A stretch of DNA of 64,000 nt, taken from contig JALIGW010000059.1 of NCBI GenBank assembly GCA_023053685.1, forward strand, positions 1,922,001 to 1,986,000. The letters run 5' to 3'. Position 1 is the first letter of the stretch, and each line of letters starts with the position of its first letter. The DNA is from Diadophis punctatus similis (taxonomy: Eukaryota > Chordata > Lepidosauria > Squamata > Dipsadidae). Under the pieces are notes generated by a model. The model was not told where the DNA came from, ran no database searches, and saw nothing but the letters and a program-made list of their open reading frames with translations. Below, piece after piece: positions 10,618-23,391 of this stretch. The position numbers were made by a program, and so were the translations under genes.

Positions 10618-12258
10618 GAGCTCAGAAATGAAAAAGAAACACATATCCATGTTCCCCAGGGTATGGAAAACCAAATTACCACATCATTTGCCGATCCGAG
10701 CATTCCCTGAGGAATTAGCCCAAGGCGTTTCTCAGAATTTGCCATAGAACTCAATTCAGCCCGAAAACTTCACTTTTGACACAGAGGTCAGAAATGAAAA
10801 AGAAACACATAATCATGTTCCCCAGGGTCTGGAAAGCCAAATTCTCACACCATTTTCAGATCCGAGCTTTCCCTGTGGAGTTAGCCCAAGCCGTATCTCA
10901 TAATTTGCCTTAGGATTCAATTCAACCAGAAAACTTCACTTTTGACACAGAGCCCAGAAATGAAAAAGAAACACATATTCATGTTCCCCAGGGTCTGGAA
11001 AGCCAAAATCTCACAAAATTTTCAGATCCAAGCATTCCCTGAGGAATTAGCCCAAGCAGTATCATAGAATTTACCTTACGACTCAATTCAGCCCGAAAAC
11101 CTCTCTTTTGACACAGAGCTCCGAAATGAAAAAGAAACACCTATCCATGTTCCCCAGGGTATGGAAAGCCGAATTCCCACACCATTTGCAGATCTGAGCT
11201 TTCCCTGAGGACTTAGCCCAAGGCGTTTCTCAGAATTTGCCATAGAACTCAATTCAGCCCAAAAACCTCACTTTTGACATAGAGCTCAGAAATGAAAAAC
11301 AAACACATATCCATGTTCCCCAGGGTGTGGAAAGCCAAATTACCACACCATTTTCAGGTCCGAGTTTTCCCTGAGGAATTAGCCCAAGCCGTATCTCATA
11401 ATTTGCCTTAGGACTCAATTATAACAGAAAACTTCACTTTCGACACAGAGCTCAGAAATGAAAAAGAAACACATATTCATGTTCTCCAGGGTCTGGAAAG
11501 CCAAATTCTCACACCATTTTCAGATCCGAGCTTTCCCTGAGGAATTAGCCCAAGGCGTTTCTCAGAATTTGCCATAGAACTCAATTATAACAGAAAACTT
11601 CACTTTTGACACAGAGCTCAGAAATGAAATAGAAACACATATCCATGTTCCCCAGGGTCTGGAAAGCCAAAATCTCACAAAATTTTCAGATCCAAGCATT
11701 CCCTGAGGAATTAGCCCAAGCCGTATCATAGAATTTACCTTACGACTCAATTCAGCCCGAAAACCTCACTTTTGTCACAGAGCTGAGAAATGAAAAAGAA
11801 ACACATATCCATGTTCCCCAGGGTATGGAAAGCCAAAATCTCACACCATTTTCAGATCCAAGCATTCCCTGAGGAATTAGCCCAAGCTGTGTCATAGAAT
11901 TTACCTTACGACTCAATTCAGCCCGAAAACCTCACTTTTGACACAGAGCTCAGAAATGAAAAAGAAACACATATCCATGTTCCCCAGGGTATGGAAAGCC
12001 AAATTACCACACCATTTTCAGATCCGAGCTTTCCCTGCGGAGTTAGCCCATGCCGTATCTCATAATTTGCCTTAGGATTCAATTCAACCAGAAAACTTCA
12101 GTTTTCACACAGAGCTCAGAAATGAAAAGGAAACACATATTCATGTTCCCCAGGGTATGGAAAGCCGAATTCCCACACCATTTGCAGATCCGAGCTTTCC
12201 CTGAGGAATTAGCCCAAGGGGTTTCTCAGAATTTGCCATAGAACTCAATTATAACAGA

Positions 12259-15200
12259 AAACTTCACTTTTGACACAGAGCTCAGAAATGAAATAGAAAC
12301 ACATATTCTTGTTCCCTAGGCTCTGGAAAGACAAAATCTCACACAATTTTCAGATCCGAGCTTTCCCTGAGGAGTTAGCCCAAGCCTTATCATAGAATTT
12401 GTCTTTGGACTCAATTCAGCCCGAAAACCTCACTTTTGACACAGAGCTCAGAAATGAAAAAGAAACACATATCCATGTTCCCCAGGGTATGGAAAACCGA
12501 ATTCCCACACCATTTGCCGATCCGAGCATTCCCTGAGGTATTAGCCCAAGCCGTATCATAGAATTTACCTTACGACTCAATTCAGCCCGAAAACCTCACT
12601 TTTGACACAGAGCTCAGAAATGAAAAAGAAACACATATTCATGTTCTCCAGGGTCTAGAAAGCCGAATTCTGACACCATTTACAGATCCGAGCTTTCCCT
12701 GAGGAGTTAGCCCAAGGCGTATCATAGAATTTACTTTAAGACTCAATTCACCCCGAAAACCTCACTGTTGACACAGAGCTCAGAAATGAAAAAGAAACAC
12801 AAATTCATGTTCCCTAGACTCTGGAAAGAAAAATCTCACACAATTTTTAGATCCGAACTTTCCCTGACGAGTTAGCCCAAGCCTTATCATAGAATTTGCC
12901 TTAGAACTCAATTCAGCCAGAAAACTTCCCTTTTGACACAGAGCTCAGAAATGAAAAGGAAACACATATTCATGTTCCCCAGGGTCTGGAAAGCCAAAAT
13001 CTCACAAAATTTTCAGATCCAAGCATTCCCTGAGGAATTAGCCCAAGCCGTATCATAGAATTTATCTTACGACTCAATTCAGCCCGAAAACCTCACTTTT
13101 GACACAGAGCTCAGAAATGAAAAAGAAACACATATCCATGTTCCCCAGGGTATGGAAAGCCGAATTCCCACACCATTTGCAGATCCGAGCTTTCCCTGAG
13201 GACTTAGCCCAAGGCGTTTCTCAGAATTTGCCATAGAACTCAATTCAGCCCGAAAACCTCACTTTGACATAGAGCTCAGAAATGAAAAACAAACACATAT
13301 CCATGTTCCCCAGGGTGTGGAAAGCCAAATTACCACACCATTTTCAGGTCCGAGTTTTCCCTGAGGAATTAGCCCAAGCCGTATCTCATAATTTGCCTTA
13401 GGACTCAATTATAACAGAAAACTTCACTTTCGACACAGAGCTCAGAAATGAAAAAGAAACACATATTCATGTTCTCCAGGGTCTAGAAAGCCGAATTCTG
13501 ACACCATTTACAGATCCGAGCTTTCCCTGAGGAGTTAGCCCAAGGCGTATCATAGAATTTACTTTAAGACTCAATTCACCCCGAAAACCTCACTGTTGAC
13601 ACAGAGCTCAGAAATGAAAAAGAAACACAAATTCATGTTCCCCAGGGTATGGAAAGCCAAATTCTGACACCATTTACAGATCCGAGCTTTCCCTGAGGAA
13701 TTAGCCCAAGGCGTTTCTCAGAATTTGCCATAGAACTCAATTATAACAGAAAACTTCACTTTTGACACAGAGCTCAGAAATGAAATAGAAACACATATTC
13801 TTGTTCCCTAGGCTCTGGAAAGACAAAATCTCACACAATTTTCAGATCCGAGCTTTCCCTGAGGAGTTAGCCAAAGCCTTATCATAGAATTTGCCTTTGG
13901 ACTCAATTCAGCCCGAAAACCTCACTTTTGACACAGAGCTCAGAAATGAAAAAGAAACACATATCCATGTTCCCCAGGGTATGGAAAGACAAATTCCCAC
14001 ACCATTTGCAGATCCGAGCTTTCCCTGAGGACTTAGCCCAAGGCGTTTCTCAGAATTTGCCTTAGGACTCAATTATAACAGAAAACTTCACTTTTGACAC
14101 AGAGCTCAGAAATGAAAAAGAAACACATATTCATGTTCTCCAGGGTCTGGAAAGCCGAATTCTCACACCATTTTCAGATCCGAGCTTTCCCTGTGGAGTT
14201 AGCCCAAGCCGTATCTCATAATTTGCCTTAGGATTCAATTCAACCAGAAAACTTCACTTTTGACACAGAGCTCAGAAATGAAAAAGAAACACATATTCAT
14301 GTTCCCCAGGGTCTGGAAAGCCAAAATCTCACAAAATTTTCAGATCCAAGCATTCCCTGAGGAATTAGCCCAAGCCGTATCATAGAATTTACCTAACGAC
14401 TCAATTCAGCCCGAAAACCTCACTTTTGTCACAGAGCTGAGAAATGAAAAAGAAACACATATCCATGTTCCCCAGGGTATGGAAAGCCAAAATCTCACAC
14501 CATTTTCAGATCCAAGCATTCCCTGAGGAATTAGCCCAAGCCGTATCATAGAATTTACCTTACGACTCAATTCAGCCCGAAAACTTCACTTTTGACACAG
14601 AGCTCAGAAATGAAAAAGAAACACATATTCATGTTCCCCAGGGTCTGGAAAGCCAAAATCTCACAAAATTTTCAGATCCAAGCATTCCCTGAGGAATTAG
14701 CCCAAGCCGTATCATAGAATTTACCTTACGACTCAATTCAGCCCGAAAACCTCTCTTTTGACACAGAGCTCAGAAATCAAAAAGAAACACATATCCATGT
14801 TCCCCAGGGTATGGAAAGCCGAATTCCCACACCATTTGCAGATCCGAGCTTTCCCTGAGGACTTAGCCCAAGGCGTTTCTCAGAATTTGCCATAGAACTC
14901 AATTCAGTCCGAAAACCTCACTTTGACATAGAGCTCAGAAATGAAAAGCAAACACATATCCATGTTCCCCAGGGTGTGGAAAGCCAAATTACCACACCAT
15001 TTTCAGGTCCGAGTTTTCCCTGAGGAATTAGCCCAAGCCGTATCATAGAATTTACCTTACGACTCAATTCAGCCCGAAAACCTCACTTTTGACACAGAGC
15101 TCAGAAATGAAAAAGAAACACATACAGTATTCCTGTTCCCTAGGGTCTGGAAAGCCAAATTCTCACACCATTTTCAGATCCGAGCTTTCCCTGTTGAGTT

Positions 15201-16786
15201 AGCCTAAGCCGTATCTCAGAATTTGCCTTGGGACTCAATTCAGCCAGAAAACTTCACTTTTGACACAGAGCTCAGAAATGAAAAAGAAACACATAGCCAT
15301 GATCCCCAGGGTGTGGAAAGACAAAATCTCACACAATTTTCAGATCCGAGCTTTCCCTGAGGAGTTAGCCAAAGGCCTATCTCAGAATTTGCCATAGAAA
15401 TCAATTCAGCCAGAAACTTCACTTTTGACACAGAGGTCAGAAATGAAAAAGAAACACATATCCATGTTCCCCAGGGTGTGGAAAGCCAAATTACCACACT
15501 ATTTTCAGGTCCTAGTTTTCCCTGAGGAATAGCCAAAGCCGTATCTCATAATTTGCCTTAGGACTCAATTCAGCCAGAAAACTTCACTCTTGACAGAGAG
15601 CTCAGAAATGAAAAAGAAATACATATTCATGTTCCCTAGGGTCGGGAAAGCCAAATTTTCACACCATTTTCAGATCCGAGCATTCCCTGAGGAATTAGCC
15701 CAAGCCGTATCATAGAATTTACCTTACGACTCAATTCAGCCCGAAAACCTCACTATTGACACAGAGCTCAGAAATGAAAAAGAAACACATATCCATGTTC
15801 CCCAGGGTATGGAAAACCAAATTACCACATCATTTGCCGATCCGAGCATTCCCTGAGGAATTAGCCCAAGGCGTTTCTCAGAATTTGCTATAGAACTCAA
15901 TTCAGCCCGAAAACTTCACTTTTGACACAGAGCTCAGAAATGAAAAAGAAACACATATTCATGTTCCCCAGGGTCTGGAAAGCCAAATTCTCACACCATT
16001 TTTAGATCCGAGCTTTCCCTGTGGAGTTAGCCCAATCCGTATCTCATAATTTGCCTTAGGATTCAATTCAACCAGAAAACTTCACTTTTGACACAGAGCC
16101 CAGAAATGAAAAAGAAACACATATTCATTTTCCCCAGGGTCTGGAAAGCCAAAATCTCACAAAATTTTCAGATCCAAGCATTTCCTGAGGAATTAGCCCA
16201 AGCAGTATCATAGAATTTACCTTACGACTCAATTCAGCCCGAAAACCTCTCTTTTGACACAGAGCTCAGAAATGAAAAAGAAACACCTATCCATGTTCCC
16301 CAGGGTATGGAAAGCCGAATTCCCACACCATTTGGAGATCTGAGCTTTCCCTGAGGACTTAGCCCAAGGCGTTTCTCAGAATTTGCCATAGAACTCAATT
16401 CAGCCCGAAAACCTCACTTTTGACATAGAGCTCAGAAATGAAAAACAAACACATATCCATGTTCCCCAGGGTGTGGAAAGCCAAATTACCACACCATTTT
16501 CAGGTCCGAGTTTTCCCTGAGGAATTAGCCCAAGCCGTATCTCATAATTTGCCTTAGGACTCAATTATAACAGAAAACTTCACTTTCGACACAGAGCTCA
16601 GAAATGAAAAAGAAACACATATTCATGTTCTCCAGGGTCTGGAAAGCCAAATTCTCACACCATTTTCAGATCCGAGCTTTCCCTGAGGAATTAGCCCAAG
16701 GCGTTTCTCAGAATTTGCCATAGAACTCAATTATAACAGAAAACTTCACTTTTGACACAGAGCTCAGAAATGAAATAGAAACACAT
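12259..16786 (+). repeat. 31-mer HOR, copy B
   Basis: This copy is collinear with copy A. It lacks three monomers (equivalent to about 7800-8297) and has three additional monomers at about 13394-13890 of classes f, a, k and b. The net period is therefore restored to 31. Downstream, 13891-16786 is highly similar to 8745-11640, including private variants 'agcagtatcatag' and 'aaacacctatccatg'. The match stops where copy B continues with class b and copy A with 'catatccatg'. Confidence 0.88.
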
Positions 16787-19700
16787 ATTCTTGTTCCCTA
16801 GGCTCTGGAAAGACAAAATCTCACACAATTTTCAGATCCGAGCTTTCCCTGAGGAGTTAGCCCAAGCCTTATCATAGAATTTGTCTTCGGACTCAATTCA
16901 GCCCGAAAACCTCACTTTTGACACAGAGCTGAGAAATGAAAAAGAAACACATATCCATGTTCCCCAGGGTATGGAAAACCAAATTACCACATCATTTGCC
17001 GATCCGAGCATTCCCTGTGGAGTTAGCCCAATCCGTATCTCATAATTTGCCTTAGGATTCAATTCAACCAGAAAACTTCACTTTTGACACAGAGCCCAGA
17101 AATGAAAAAGAAACACATATTCATTTTCCCCAGGGTCTGGAAAGCCAAAATCTCACAAAATTTTCAGATCCAAGCATTTCCTGAGGAATTAGCCCAAGCC
17201 GTATCATAGAATTTACCTTACGACTCAATTCAGCCCGAAAACCTCACTTTTGACACAGAGCTCAGAAATAAAAAAGAAACACATATTCATGTTCTCCAGG
17301 GTCTAGAAAGCCGAATTCTGACACCATTTACAGATCCGAGCTTTCCCTGAGGAGTTAGCCGAAGGCGTATCATAGAATTTACTTTAAGACTCAATTCACC
17401 CCGAAAACCTCACTGTTGACACAGAGCTCAGAAATGAAAAAGAAACACAAATTCATGTTCCCTAGACTCTGGAAAGAAAAATCTCACACAATTTTTAGAT
17501 CCGAACTTTCCCTGACGAGTTAGCCCAAGCCTTATCATAGAATTTGCCTTAGAACTCAATTCAGCCAGAAAACTTCCCTTTTGACACAGAGCTCAGAAAT
17601 GAAAAAGAAACACATATTCATGTTCCCAGGGTCTGGAAAGCCAAATTCTCACACCATTTTCAGATCCAAGCATTCCCTGAGGAATTAGCCCAAGCCGTGT
17701 CATAGAATTTGCCTTACGACTCAATTCAGCCCGAAAACCTCACTTTTGACACAGAGCTCAGAAATGAAAAAGAAACACATATCCATGTTCCCCAGGGTAT
17801 GGAAAACCGAATTCCCACACCATTTGCAGATCCGAGCATTCCCTGATGAATTAGCCCAAGCCGTATCATAGAATTTACCTTACGACTCAATTCAACCAGA
17901 AAACTTCAGTTTTGACACAGAGCTCAGAAATGAAAAGGAAACACATATTCATGTTCCCCAGGGTATGGAAAGCCGAATTCCCACACCATTTGCAGATCCG
18001 AGCTTTCCCTGAGGAATTAGCCCAAGGCGTTTCTCAGAATTTGCCATAGAACTCAATTATAACAGAAAACTTCACTTTTGACACAGAGCTCAGAAATGAA
18101 ATACAAACACATATTCTTGTTCCCTAGGCTCTGGAAAGACAAAATCTCACACAATTTTCAGATCCGAGCTTTCCCTGAGGAGTTAGCCCAAGCCTTATCA
18201 TAGAATTTGTCTTTGGACTCAATTCAGCCCGAAAACCTCACTTTTCACACAGAGCTCAGAAATGAAAAAGAAACACATATCCATGTTCCCCAGGGTATGG
18301 AAAACCGAATTCCCACACCATTTGCCGATCCGAGCATTCCCTGAGGTATTAGCCCAAGCCGTATCATAGAATTTACCTTACGACTCAATTCAGCCCGAAA
18401 ACCTCACTTTTGACACAGAGCTCAGAAATGAAAAAGAAACACATATTCATGTTCTCCAGGGTCTAGAAAGCCGAATTCTGACACCATTTACAGATCCGAG
18501 CTTTCCCTGAGGAGTTAGCCCAAGGCGTATCATAGAATTTACTTTAAGACTCAATTCACCCCGAAAACCTCACTGTTGACACAGAGCTCAGAAATGAAAA
18601 AGAAACACAAATTCATGTTCCCTAGACTCTGGAAAGAAAAATCTCACACAATTTTTAGATCCGAACTTTCCCTGACGAGTTAGCCCAAGCCTTATCATAG
18701 AATTTGCCTTAGAACTCAATTCAGCCAGAAAACTTCCCTTTTGACACAGAGCTCAGAAATGAAAAAGAAACACATATTCATGTTCCCCAGGGTCTGGAAA
18801 GCCAAAATCTCACAAAATTTTCAGATCCAAGCATTCCCTGAGGAATTAGCCAAAGCCGTATCATAGAATTTACCTTACGACTCAATTCAGCCCGAAAACC
18901 TCACTTTTGTCACAGAGCTGAGATATGAAAAAGAAACACATATCCATGTTCCCCAGGGTATGGAAAGCCAAAATCTCACACCATTTTCAGATCCGAGCTT
19001 TCCCTGAGGACTTAGCCCAAGGCGTTTCTCAGAATTTACCTTACGACTCAATTCAGCCCGAAAACCTCACTTTTGACACAGAGCTCAGAAATGAAAAAGA
19101 AACACATATCCATGTTCCCCAGGGTATGGAAAGCCAAATTACCACACCATTTTCAGATCCGAGCTTTCCCTGCGGAGTTAGCCCATGCCGTATCTCATAA
19201 TTTACCTTACGACTCAATTCAGCCCGAAAACCTCACTTTTGACACAGAGCTCAGAAATGAAAAAGAAACACATATCCATGTTCCCCAGGGTATGGAAAGC
19301 CGAATTCCCACACCATTTGCAGATCCGAGCTTTCCCTGAGGACTTAGCCCAAGGCGTTTCTCAGAATTTGCCATAGAACTCAATTCAGCCCGAAAACCTC
19401 ACTTTGACATAGAGCTCAGAAATGAAAAACAAACACATATCCATGTTCCCCAGGGTGTGGAAAGCCAAATTCACACACCATTTTCAGATCCGAGCTTTCC
19501 CTGAGGAATTAGCCCAAGGCGTTTCTCAGAATTTGCCATAGAACTCAATTATAACAGAAAACTTCACTTTTGACACAGAGCTCAGAAATGAAATAGAAAC
19601 ACATATTCTTGTTCCCTAGGCTCTGGAAAGACAAAATCTCACACAATTTTCAGATCCGAGCTTTCCCTGAGGAGTTAGCCAAAGCCGTATCATAGAATTT

Positions 19701-20309
19701 ACCTTACGACTCAATTCAGCCCGAAAACCTCACTTTTGACACAGAGCTCAGAAATGAAAAAGAAACACATATCCATGTTCCCCAGGTCTGGAAAGCCAAA
19801 ATCTCACAAAATTTTCAGATCCAAGCATTCCCTGAGGAATTAGCCCAAGCCGTATCATGGAATTTACCTTACGACTCAATTCAGCCTGAAAACCTCACTT
19901 TTGACACAGAGCTGAGAAATAAAAAAGAAACACACATCCATGTTCCCCAGGGTATGGAAATCCAAAATCTCACACCATTTTCAGATCCAAGCATTCCCTG
20001 AGGAATTAGCCCAAGCCGTATCTCATAATTTGCCTTAGGATTCAATTCAACCAGAAAACCTCACTTTTGACACAGAGCTGAGAAATGAAAAAGAAACACA
20101 TATCCATGTTCCCCAGGGTCTGGAAAGCCAAAATCTCACAAAATTTTCAGATCCAAGCATTCCCTGAGGAATTAGCCCAAGCCGTATCATAGAATTTACC
20201 TTACGACTCAATTCAGCCCAAAAACCTCACTTTTGACACAGAGCTCAGAAATGAAAAAGAAACACATATCCATGTTCCCCAGGGTATGGAAAAGCAAATT
20301 CCCACACCA
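16787..20309 (+). repeat. Mosaic satellite region
   Basis: Monomers of classes b, c, d, k, a, e and f occur in an order not repeated elsewhere as one long block. The clearest long match is 17891-18758 with 12083-12950 (offset 5,808, 35 monomers). The first class j-like monomer and the first 'ccccaggtctgg' class d subtype appear near its right end (19785-20300). No non-satellite sequence is present. Confidence 0.8.
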
Positions 20310-21680
20310 TTTTCAGATCCGAGCATTCCCTGATGAATTAGCCCAAGCCGTATCATAGAATTTACCTTACGACTCAATTCAGCCCGAAAACCTCACTTTT
20401 GACACAGAGCTCAGAAATGAAAAAGAAACACATACAGTATCCCTGTTCCCTAGGGTCTGGAAAGCCAAATTCTCACACCATTTTCAGATCCGAGCTTTCC
20501 CTGTTGAGTTAGCCCAAGCCGTATCTCAGAATTTGCCTTGGGACTCAATTCAGCCAGAAAACTTCACTTTTGACACAGAGCTCAGAAATGAAAAAGAAAC
20601 ACATAGCCATGATCCCCAGGGTGTGGAAAGACAAAATCTCACACAATTTTCAGATCCGAGCTTTCCCTGAGGAGTTAGCCAAAGGCCTATCTCAGAATTT
20701 GCCATAGAAATCAATTCAGCCAGAAACTTCACTTTTGACACAGAGGTCAGAAATGAAAAACAAACACATATCCATGTTCCCCAGGGTGTGGAAAGCCAAA
20801 TTACCACACTATTTTCAGGTCCTAGTTTTCCCTGAGGAATTAGCCAAAGCCGTATCTCATAATTTGCCTTAGGACTCAATTCAGCCAGAAAACTTCACTC
20901 TTGACACAGAGCTCAGAAATGAAAAAGAAATACATATTCATGTTCCCTAGGGTCGGGAAAGCCAAATTTTCACACCATTTTCAGATCCGAGCATTCCCTG
21001 AGGAATTAGCCCAAGCCGTATCATAGAATTTACCTTACGACTCAATTCAGCCCGAAAACCTCACTATTGACACAGAGCTCAGAAATGAAAAAGAAACACA
21101 TATCCATGTTCCCCAGGGTATGGAAAACCAAATTACCACACCATTTGCCGATCCGAGCATTCCCTGAGGAATTAGCCCAAGGCGTTTCTCAGAATTTGCC
21201 ATAGAACTCAATTCAGCCCGAAAACTTCACTTTTGACACAGAGCTCAGAAATGAAAAAGAAACACATATTCATGTTCCCCAGGGTCTGGAAAGCCAAATT
21301 CTCACACCATTTTCAGATCCGAGCTTTCCCTGTGGAGTTAGCCCAAGCCGTATCTCATAATTTGCCTTAGGATTCAATTCAACCAGAAAACTTCACTTTT
21401 GACACAGAGCTCAGAAATGAAAAAGAATCACATATTCATGTTCCCCAGGGTCTGGAAAGCCAAAATCTCACAAAATTTTCAGATCCAAGCATTCCCTGAG
21501 GAATTAGCCCAAGCCGTATCAGAGAATTTACCTTACGACTCAATTCAGCCCGAAAACCTCACTTTTGACACAGAGCTCAGAAATGAAAAAGAAACACATA
21601 TCCATGTTCCCCAGGGTATGGAAAGCCGAATTCCCACACCATTTGCAGATCTGAGCTTTCCCTGAGGACTTAGCCCAAGG
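20310..21680 (+). repeat. Core module copy (matches 30785-32155)
   Basis: The block is collinear with 30785-32155 at constant offset 10,475 (63 monomers). It contains class g with 'cagtatccctg' rather than 'cagtattcctg', then h, h', i, c, a class a-like monomer, d and e. A private 'gtatcagagaatttacc' near 21518 is shared with all later copies of this module (31995, 37148, 39974, 43799, 60914). The match ends where the left copy reads 'caaggtgtttctc' and the right copy 'caagccttatc'. Confidence 0.88.
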
Positions 21681-21738
21681 TGTTTCTCAGAATTTGCCAT
21701 AGAACTCAATTCAGCCCGAAAACCTCACTTTTGACATA
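21573..21738 (+). repeat. Monomer class e (gcagatctgag / gaggacttagccc type)
   Basis: Diagnostic bases are 'gtatggaaagccgaattccc', 'gcagatctgagctttccc', 'tgaggacttagcccaagg' and 'tttctcagaatttgcc'. It is almost always followed by class f. GATCTGAGC is the CpG-to-TpG counterpart of the class d change at the same site. Confidence 0.85.
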
Positions 21739-21904
21739 GAGCTCAGAAATGAAAAACAAACACATATCCATGTTCCCCAGGGTGTGGAAAGCCAAATTAC
21801 CACACCATTTTCAGGTCCGAGTTTTCCCTGAGGAATTAGCCCAAGGCGTTTCTCAGAATTTGCCATAGAACTCAATTATAACAGAAAACTTCACTTTTGA
21901 CACA
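21739..21904 (+). repeat. Monomer class f (caggtccgagttttccc type)
   Basis: Diagnostic bases are 'gacatagagctcag' at the monomer junction, 'gtgtggaaagccaaattacc', and 'caggtccgagttttccctg'. Copies left of about 30 kb mostly read 'gaaaaacaaacac'; later copies mostly read 'gaaaaagaaacac'. It is usually followed by class a. Confidence 0.85.
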
Positions 21905-23049
21905 GAGCTCAGAAATGAAATAGAAACACATATTCTTGTTCCCTAGGCTCTGGAAAGACAAAATCTCACACAATTTTTAGATCCGAGCTTTCCCTGAGGA
22001 GTTAGCCAAAGCCTTATCATAGAATTTGCCTTTGGACTCAATTCAGCCCGAAAACCTCACTTTTGACACAGAGCTGAGAAATGAAAAAGAAACACATATC
22101 CATGTTCCCCAGGGTATGGAAAACCGAATTCCCACACCATTTGCCGATCCGAGCATTCCCTGAGGAATTAGCCCAAGCCGTATCATAGAATTTACCTTAC
22201 GACTCAATTCAGCCCGAAAACCTCACTTTTGACACAGAGCTCAGAAATGAAAAAGAAACACATATCCATGTTCCCCAGGGTCTGGAAAGCCAAAATCTCA
22301 CAAAATTTTCAGATCCAAGCATTCCCTGAGGAATTAGCCCAAGCCGTATCATAGAATTTACCTTAAGACTCAATTCAGCCTGAAAACCTCACTTTTGACA
22401 CAGAGCTGAGAAATGAAAAAGAAACACATATCCATGTTCCCCAGGGTATGGAAAGCCAAAATCTCACACCATTTTCAGATCCAAGCATTCCCTGAGGAAT
22501 TAGCCCAAGCCGTATCTCATAATTTGCCTTAGGATTCAATTCAACCAGAAAAGTTCACTTTTGACACAGAGCTCAGAAATGAAAAAGAAACACATATTCA
22601 TGTTCCCCAGGGTCTGGAAAGCCAAAATCTCACAAAATTTTCAGATCCAAGCATTCCCTGAGGAATTAGCCCAAGCCGTATCATAGAATTTACCTTATGA
22701 CTCAATTCAGCCCAAAAACCTCACTTTTGACACAGAGCTCAGAAATGAAAAAGAAACACATATACATGTTCCCCAGGGTATGGAAAAGCAAATTCCCACA
22801 CCATTTTCAGATCCGAGCAATCCCTGAGGAATTAGCCCAAGCCGTATCATAGAATTTACCTTACGACTCAATTCAGCCCGAAAACCTCACTTTTGACACA
22901 GAGCTCAGAAATGAAAAAGAAACACATATCCATGTTCCCCAGGGTATGGAAAACCGAATTCCCACACCATTTGCAGATCCGAGCATTCCCTGATGAATTA
23001 GCCCAAGCCGTATCATAGAATTTACCTTACGACTCAATTCAGCCCGAAA

Positions 23050-23391
23050 ACCTCACTTTTGACACAGAGCTCAGAAATGAAAAAGAAACACATACAGTAT
23101 TCCTGTTCCCTAGGGTCTGGAAAGCCAAATTCTCACACCATTTTCAGATCCGAGCTTTCCCTGATGAATTAGCCCAAGCCGTATCATAGAATTTACCTTA
23201 CGACTCAATTCAGCCCGAAAACCTCACTTTTGACACAGAGCTCAGAAATGAAAAAGAAACACATACAGTATTCCTGTTCCCTAGGGTCTGGAAAGCCAAA
23301 TTCTCACACCATTTTCAGATCCGAGCATTCCCTGATGAATTAGCCCAAGCCGTATCTCATAATTTGCCTTAGGATTCAATTCAACCAGAAA
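23050..23391 (+). repeat. Tandem pair of 171-bp class g monomers
   Basis: The 'catacagtattcctg' insertion occurs with its cagtat at 23095 and again with its cagta at 23266, exactly 171 bp apart. The surrounding monomer bodies ('gatgaattagcccaagccg', 'ttacgactcaattcagcccg') are also the same. Everywhere else class g monomers are separated by other classes. Confidence 0.85.

Larger units (their letters stand above)
7113..12258 (+). repeat. 31-mer HOR, copy A (5,146-bp period)
   Basis: The block matches the next 5.1 kb at offset 5,146 (exactly 31 x 166) over 7113-7800 and 8745-11640. Between these, positions 8297-8727 match 12945-13375 at offset 4,648, which is three monomers less. It contains one g-h-h'-i core module at about 9950-10620. 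Positions 11641-12258 do not match the equivalent part of copy B and consist of class d- and c-like monomers. Confidence 0.88.
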
